From Phascolomyces articulosus (Eukaryota > Mucoromycota > Mucoromycetes > Mucorales > Lichtheimiaceae): a DNA stretch of 64,000 bases. The notes under the pieces are model-generated. The model had not been told where the DNA came from. It was given only the letters and a program-made list of their open reading frames with translations, and searched no databases. This document shows positions 58,081 to 64,000 of this stretch, piece by piece; the first letter of the stretch is position 1; each line of letters begins with the position of its first letter. Location: the NCBI GenBank assembly GCA_025677815.1, contig JAIXMP010000020.1:186001-250000 (forward strand). Reading direction: 5' to 3'. The translations under genes were made by a program, and so were the position numbers.

Positions 58081-60443
58081 ATGCCTGCATCTGAAAATAA
58101 CAATGTCGCTGATAATAAAAGGATCTCTCTAACAACGGTAATCTATATAATAAAAATAATGCGTACAAAAAAAAAGTAACATTGATCATAATACTATATA
58201 TAATAGGATATTAAACACACACAAACGAATTATACAATAAAAAATAATGATGCTGATGATGATGGATATAGTGATCAAAAAGTTGGATCTGAGGATCTTT
58301 CCGACGGAAAAGAAGTAGAATTGAACGTTGACAGAGGCTATGCATGGCTCGTTGTTTGTGGTGGAACTGCGACATTTTTTGTTACTGGGTTTACCCTTGC
58401 TTGGTAATTATTTACAGGCAGCATAAAATACAAGCATTCACGTGGATAATTTTAATAATTTTAAACTTGAATCTCATCAATGCTCAAAAATCTGATATAG
58501 GGGTATGATATATAAAATATTATAATGGTTTAATTAGACTATGTATAAAAACATATGTCATCTAACTGTTCGATATACTTTTATTATTATAGGCATTATC
58601 CAAGATATATACCTAAAGAATGGTGTTTTTCCGGGTTCTCATGATGCTACAACGCAATTAACACTGGTGGGCAGCGCATTCCAAGGTCTTCAGCTTGCAA
58701 GTGTAGTTGGTTGCAATTTACTCTATGGCAGGTTAGGGCCAAGGAAATTGACAGTTATCGGATCATTATTGATGTTTATTGGGTTTATAACGACGGCACA
58801 AGCAACTTCGGTAATACTATTAAAATTATTCTTAATAATTATATTTGCGTGCATGTTTTTAATAATGATAATAATTCAATGGTATAGATATGGAACATGA
58901 TATTATCTTTAAGTATACTTACAAGTTTTGGTTTAGCAATGCAACAAGGGGTAAGTTTTATATAAGTTTTGATGAAATCAATAGATTGCATTAAATATAA
59001 TAAATTATTGACAAATGGCTCGCTTCCTGAAATATTAAGGTCGTTTTTCGTTGTATTCCTGATTGGTTCGTAAAGAAAAGAGCAACAGGTACATTTTTTT
59101 TTTTTTTTTTTTTGCAATATCTATTATTTTTAAAGAGAATAATATGTAACATTACAAGTTTGATATATTTCTATCCAATAGCATTTGGGATTATTACAAG
59201 TTCAAATCCTTTATCTGGTTTGGTGCTCCCCTTTATTATTACCCAAGTATATAGCCATATTGGCCACCAATGGTACTGTCATATTGTCATATTGTCATAT
59301 TGTCATTTTAACTTTTAATCAGTTTCTAATTTAAAAAATTGAAAATGAGAATAACATATTTATCACCATGTATATCAGGATATTCCGTGTTTTGGCATTT
59401 ATATCATTAGGCACCAGTGCTATATCTATTGCATTTCTAAAGGAACAAAAGCGACCAAAGAATACTGACCAGGAAAAGTCCAATAATAGTAAACCCAAGA
59501 AAAATTTCGATATAAACGTCTTGAAAAACACGCAGTTTCTTACATGGATGATCAACGGCCCCTTGGCGATGAGTGGTAGATTATTGGTTTATACATTTTT
59601 ACCATGTAAAGTATTGTTTAAGCTTACAGGACTAGTTATATATAATATTTTCTAAATACTGATGGTTGATCCATATACTACCAATTTTACTATGACTTCA
59701 TATTCTATCAAAGCCCATGGAACACAAATTGGGCTTTCAGATTACCAAATTGCAGCAGTTAGTTCAATTGCATCCGGTATACAAATTATTGGACGTATTT
59801 GCATCGGGTAAGATGCTGTTATCAATTTTACCTAGTATTATTGCAAATTGTGATGTCTTTTTTTATTAACTACCCCTATTGGCTATTGGCAATAAATAGA
59901 ATGTTAGCAGATCGTATCGGGCATGTAAACGTGTATCTCATCAGCATGGCAGTTTCTACTATATCCATTTTAGTCATTTGGATGTTGGCCAATAATTTTG
60001 CAAGCCTTGTTGGATTTTCGATTGTATTTGGATTATTCGGTGGAACTTATATGATAGTTAGTAAAGTATCAGTTTCCATTTGTTTCCTTTTCTATGTGTG
60101 TGTTATAAAAGTGAGAGTGAAAGATACAGAGAAAAAGAGTTCCATTATAAAAATGAGTCATTTAATAACAAGAAACAACAAAAAAAAAATAGATCCACCT
60201 ATATTAGCAAGCACTGTTGGTATGGAAGGATATCCATCTGCCCTCAATTTCTCAGTGATTGCAAATCTATTAAGTATTCCAATTCCTCCAATTATTAGCA
60301 GTGTGGGTGGAGCCAAAAATAGTAGTAATAATGATCCTTTCTTACCCTATAAAATCGCTGCCGGAGGATTATATGGTTTATGCGCTCTATTGGCAGTTTT
60401 ACTGAAATTGCGCAGAAACAAAAACATATTTGCAAAAGTATAA
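58081..60443 (+). CDS. Monocarboxylate-transporter-like MFS protein 1 (11 exons, one of 2 nt)
   Basis: Exons 58081-58137, 58207-58403, 58501-58502, 58593-58810, 58888-58950, 59040-59088, 59182-59272, 59379-59605, 59714-59807, 59900-60060 and 60208-60443 sum to 1395 nt, 464 aa, all GT-AG. The hallmark before the first helix, DRGYAWLVV (about 61-69), is the MCT/SLC16 signature; yeast Mch proteins share it. About 12 membrane helices follow, with a charged loop after helix 6 and GRLLVYTFLP starting the second half. Such permeases move monocarboxylates, riboflavin or related anions across the plasma membrane; the substrate is not deducible. The 2-nt exon finishes Trp85 and starts Gly86; without it the frame is lost. 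Two related loci follow in tandem. Confidence 0.85.
58501..58502 (+). other. Predicted 2-nt microexon (GG) of transporter 1
   Basis: Preceded by TGATATAG and followed by GTATGATA. Exon 2 ends in phase 2 (TG of Trp) and exon 4 needs one base before GC-ATT-ATC, so exactly two bases are required between them. Flanking introns are 97 and 90 nt. Confidence 0.7.
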
Positions 60444-60521
60444 TATATGATGTATATAAATAATAAAATTTAGAAATGGATATTGTTACTATATTTGATG
60501 CATGGACCGAGATGAATAATT

Positions 60522-61651
60522 CCATGGGACATCAATACTAGTGCTAATTATAATGAGTGCTTCCTATTTATTTGATTAATAGTAATACTGTTGTATGATT
60601 AATAGCAATATTGGCTAATATATACGGTTATTATATGATATTCCGTGTTATAGGATTTATATCATTGGGTACAAGTGTGATTGCTAGCGTTTTCTTACGG
60701 AGCAAAAACGTCCCCAAGAAAAAAAATGCAAAAAACAAGTAATAACCAAATTAAGAATTTCGATTTTAATGTGTTGTAAAATACTCAGTTTCTTTTGTGG
60801 ATAATGCAAGGAGTATTAGTTATGAGTGGGAGATTAATTGTTTATACATTCCTTCCGTGTGAGTATAATGTATCCTTTTGGTATACAACATTTATTGCAA
60901 AAAAAAAAAATTCATTGACTCACCACCTTTCATATTCTTTACTAACCACTCTATTTTTTGTATGTGTGCCAAATTAAATTAAGCTCATGAGATATTTAGT
61001 AGACTTTCGGATAACCAAATAGCATCTGTCACGGTGATTTCATCCGCCATATAAATATTGGAGCGAATTTGCGTTGGGTAAGCCAAATGTAATGAAATAC
61101 TATAGGTGAAAGCACCTTTTATTGATGGTAACAAATGAACACCTGTTGAAAACTCAAATAATAACCAATAGAGTAACTGCAGATTATATTGGTTATTTGA
61201 ATGCGTACATAATAGTTGCTATGACAGTCTCTCCGATATCCATTTCGACTATTTGGGTATTTGCAAATAGCTTTGCTAATCTTATTGGGTTTTCAATTGT
61301 ATTTGGATTCTTTGGTGGAGCCTATATTATAGTTTGTAAGTTAAACAACGTATTGGTGATAATTATAAAGATACCGCCTAATAATATAAAAAGTATAGTT
61401 TCACCCATATATCAAGTATTGTTAGTATGGAAGGATACCCATTTGCCCTCAATTTCGTGGTTATTATAAATATTTTTATCGTTGCACTTCCACTAATTAT
61501 GAGTAGTGTTAACGAAACAAGGGATTCTACTACTGGTGGTTACGCTGATCCTTTTATACCTTACAAGATTGCTGCAGGCAGGAGGACTATATGGATTATG
61601 TGCTTTTTCGACTTTTATTCTGAAATTACGAAAAAAATAAAAAACTGTTAG
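60522..61651 (+). pseudogene. 5'-truncated MFS transporter pseudogene
   Basis: Blocks correspond to exons 7-11 of transporter 1, starting with the tail of exon 7 (CCATGGGACATCAATA) right after that gene's 3' end. Lesions: the exon 8 acceptor is AT instead of AG (60635-60636), TAA replaces AAA in exon 8 (60776-60778) with a frameshift nearby, TAA replaces CAA in exon 9 (61052-61054), and a 4-bp CAGG repeat shifts the frame in exon 11 (61575-61582). The 5' half, including the microexon region, is absent. It is closer to transporter 3 in exon 8 wording, so it probably arose from tandem duplication and decay. Confidence 0.85.
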
Positions 61652-62530
61652 GGAAAGTATGACATGGTGACGCACCATTTTTCTTCCATTATATTTATTA
61701 TTTATCTTGACACATTTCTTCTTTACTGTGAAACCAACATTGTAATGGTCAATATGAATATGGTTATATCATGTACAATAAATGGTGTGTAAATTTATTG
61801 TTTTGAATCCATATGTATCAAACCTTCAATAATAATGGGAAGTATGATTTTATTATCTGTGCAGCTTTTATTTTTATAATCAATGATTCATACGTGTTTA
61901 AAGTTTTATGACAATTAAACAATGCTACGGAAGGACCGGTTTTGCTAGGCTGGGGCTACAAAAAATACATATGGCGTAACCGCTAGTGTTATGCAGGAGG
62001 CCTTGCATGTATACAGTGGGGGATGAGACCTATCATACAGTCACCGTCATAATAAAACCCAGCGATTGTTTGCTTTATGAGCATTATTACCTTCTATTAT
62101 TTATGTAACAGCTTCTTTTTTCTTTCTTTCTTTTGGTGTAACTATTTCTGAAACACAATACTTTAGACGGTCTGTTTCACACTTCTTATAAACAGGAAGT
62201 GACAGGTACACACAAGGTGTTTTTCGCTCAATTTTTTCCCCATTATTGTTCTTTTTTACGTTTGTTGCTCTTGATATAATATATATATAATGACTAAAAA
62301 AAGAACTTATAATTACTTGGGGACCAACTCCAGCAGACCGATATCTCCTTTCCACATGACGACGCAAGGTGATTGTGATACTACAGCCACTAGAGCCGAA
62401 GAAAACTGTACCTCTATTTTTGAGAAAAAAATAAAAAAGGCGACGACAATAAAAAAGACGAAAGAAAAAGTTTGTGATATTATAGTAAAGAAAGTTGGAG
62501 CATGGTATACATATGCTGTTTTTATAATAA
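61652..62530. other. Intergenic upstream of transporter 3
   Basis: Promoter region of the third transporter. An overlapping ORF at 62290-62565 is Lys-rich and lacks the family's sequence, so it is probably not coding, though it overlaps the chosen start in another frame. Nothing else seen. Confidence 0.45.
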
Positions 62531-64000
62531 ATGCACCAAAAGAATTCTCCTTTAGAGCACAATAATGCTACTGATAATTACGAGTGCCATCACCAGCAAG
62601 GTCATTCTGAAGACTTTTTAGACGAAGAAAACAAAATGATAGTTGATAAAGGTTATGCATGGCTAGTGGTTTTTGGAGGAACAGCCGCACTTTTCTTTAC
62701 TGGATTTACTCTTGCTTGGTAACTGTTTAAAAACCACGAGATTTAAAAACAATAGAGCATCCATAATTTAATAATTATTCATTTGTTGTTTTTATGCATA
62801 ATTAGGGGTAAGTTGATGATAACTACATTAACAAACCAATATTTAACACATTTATTGTTAAAAAAAAACTTTTTGGAAGGTAGTAGATCATTATAATGAT
62901 CACTTATAAACGTATAAACCTGTACTATATAGGTATTATACAAGATATATACTTGAAAGATGGAATATTCTCCGGTTCTACAAATGTAACAACTCAATTG
63001 ACGTTAGTTGCCAGTGGGTTTCAAGGGCTCCAAAGTACATTTATGATTCTCTGCAATATGATGTATAGCAAATTTGGTGCAAGAAAATTGGTTATTCTTG
63101 GATCGTTCCTTATTTTTACTGGATTAATCCTGACAGCGCAAGCTACTTCGGTAAGGATAAACTAACAGATTATTGAACTAGAATTATTTTTGTTGCAGTT
63201 CTATAAAAATATATATTATGATGAACCATTATACTATTATTTAACTAGTAAAACAATAATGTAGGTATGGCATATGATTATTTTACTGGGTTTCATTACG
63301 AGTTTTGGAGTAGCAATGCAACAAGGAGTAAGTTTATGAAATTGCTACTATTACTTCTCAATACAATATTATCTTAAAAAATGATATCTGGTGTATTTTT
63401 TTTTTTCAAAAATAAGGTTACTTTTCGTTGTATTCCTGAATGGTTTTCGAAGAAGCGGGCCACAGGTATTTTTACTAATATCAATACAATCATTAAGAGA
63501 AAAAAAGCATTAGGATGATAACTATATAATTAGTAATACTTTCTCTTCTATCTATCAGCATTTGGTATTTTAACTAGTGCAAACCCATTATCTGGGTTGA
63601 TACTTCCGTTTATTATTACTAAAGTATACAGTGCCATGGGACATCAATGGTAGTATCATTTATAATAAGTGTCTTTTATTTAATAGATTATTGGCAGTAC
63701 TATGATCAATAGTAATGTTGATTTTTCTGTACGATTTTTATAGGATATTCCGCGTAATGGCATTTATATCATTGGGTACGAGTGCTATTGCAAGCGCTTT
63801 TCTTACAGAACAAAGACAGTCTCAAGGAAAAAATAAGAAGCAAGAATCGAGTAAAAAGCAAGTAAAGAACTTTGATTTTGGTGTATTGAAAAACACTCAG
63901 TTTCTTCTATGGATCATGCAAGGACCATTTGCGATAAGTGGGAGATTAATTGTTTATACTTTCCTTCCTTGTAATGTATTTACCATCAACATTAACTACT
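62531..64000 (+). CDS. Monocarboxylate-transporter-like MFS protein 3 (partial, runs off right edge)
   Basis: Exons 62531-62718, 62806-62807 (2-nt microexon), 62933-63150, 63265-63327, 63417-63465, 63559-63649 and 63744-63970; the next intron runs past 64000. Exon lengths 2, 218, 63, 49, 91 and 227 are identical to transporter 1, and all introns are GT-AG. The signature DKGYAWLVV precedes helix 1, and GRLIVYTFLP begins the second half. The N-terminal cytosolic part differs from transporter 1 and lacks its first small exon, so the start at 62531 is the least certain part. Same predicted role: plasma-membrane transport of monocarboxylate-like solutes. No lesion is visible in the part present. 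Confidence 0.82.
62806..62807 (+). other. Predicted 2-nt microexon (GG) of transporter 3
   Basis: Preceded by GCATAATTAG and followed by a consensus donor GTAAGT. It splits the same Trp and Gly codons as in transporter 1. Flanking introns are 87 and 125 nt and share little sequence with those of transporter 1, yet the AG-GG-GT arrangement is kept. Confidence 0.72.

Noticed and set aside
59606..59713. An apparent break between exons 8 and 9 of transporter 1, at first suspected to be a lesion or a second microexon
   Set aside because: A normal acceptor at ATCAAAG (59712-59713) joins in frame, and the pseudogene copy has its acceptor at the matching place.
62290..62565. 91-codon ORF overlapping the start of transporter 3
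   Set aside because: Different frame from the transporter, Lys-rich, and no family resemblance. The transporter frame explains the conserved sequence.
1..64000. tRNA, rRNA, CRISPR or prophage-type features
   Set aside because: No tRNA B-box with a plausible cloverleaf, no rRNA-like conserved sequence and no regularly spaced repeat-spacer array were seen. The window is eukaryotic.

Overview
The window looks like nuclear DNA of an early-diverging filamentous fungus, most likely Mucoromycota (Mucorales-like). It is AT-rich, its genes have many short GT-AG introns of about 50-125 nt, and paralogues sit in local clusters. It also carries Dia2/Pof3-type TPR/F-box/LRR proteins and traces of an orphan gene family I associate with this phylum. 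No tRNA, rRNA or CRISPR array was found.

Layout. 1-12 kb: the tail of a gene entering from the left, a 404-bp-period tandem duplication, a helically spaced motif cluster, Cu/Zn superoxide dismutase, an NADP-type zinc alcohol dehydrogenase, and three NmrA-like NAD(P)-binding genes, the third with a nonsense codon. 12-19 kb: a myristoylated CRIB (Cdc42/Rac-binding) protein, a membrane-anchored GH125 alpha-1,6-mannosidase, and an ACBD5/Atg37-like tail-anchored acyl-CoA-binding protein with a FFAT-like motif. 21-36 kb: four paralogous TPR/F-box/LRR proteins, one reverse and three forward, all sharing one phase-1 intron. 38-47 kb: another NmrA-like protein and a RasGEF with an apparent N-terminal MIT-like helical domain.

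47-52.5 kb is a decayed accessory block. It is bounded by two diverged copies of a roughly 350-bp segment and holds an orphan-family pseudogene split by a 180-bp solo-LTR-like insertion with a target duplication, a 317-bp MITE with TAA target duplications, and another coding remnant. 52.7-56.5 kb carries lysyl-tRNA synthetase and a short-chain dehydrogenase. 58-64 kb is a tandem array of monocarboxylate-transporter-like MFS genes: one intact, one pseudogene, one running off the right edge.

Most striking observation: both readable transporter genes need a 2-nucleotide microexon (GG) to keep frame, placed at the same Trp-Gly codon pair and flanked by normal GT-AG introns. Several unannotated multi-exon fragments were found by matching splice sites and phases. 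They are reported at low confidence.

How the genes work together: the left end is weighted to redox enzymes (superoxide dismutase, alcohol dehydrogenase, NmrA-like sensors or reductases). The F-box cluster suggests a locally diversifying set of SCF ubiquitin-ligase adaptors. The CRIB and RasGEF genes belong to small-GTPase signalling. All assignments come from reading the sequence; none was checked by a database search.
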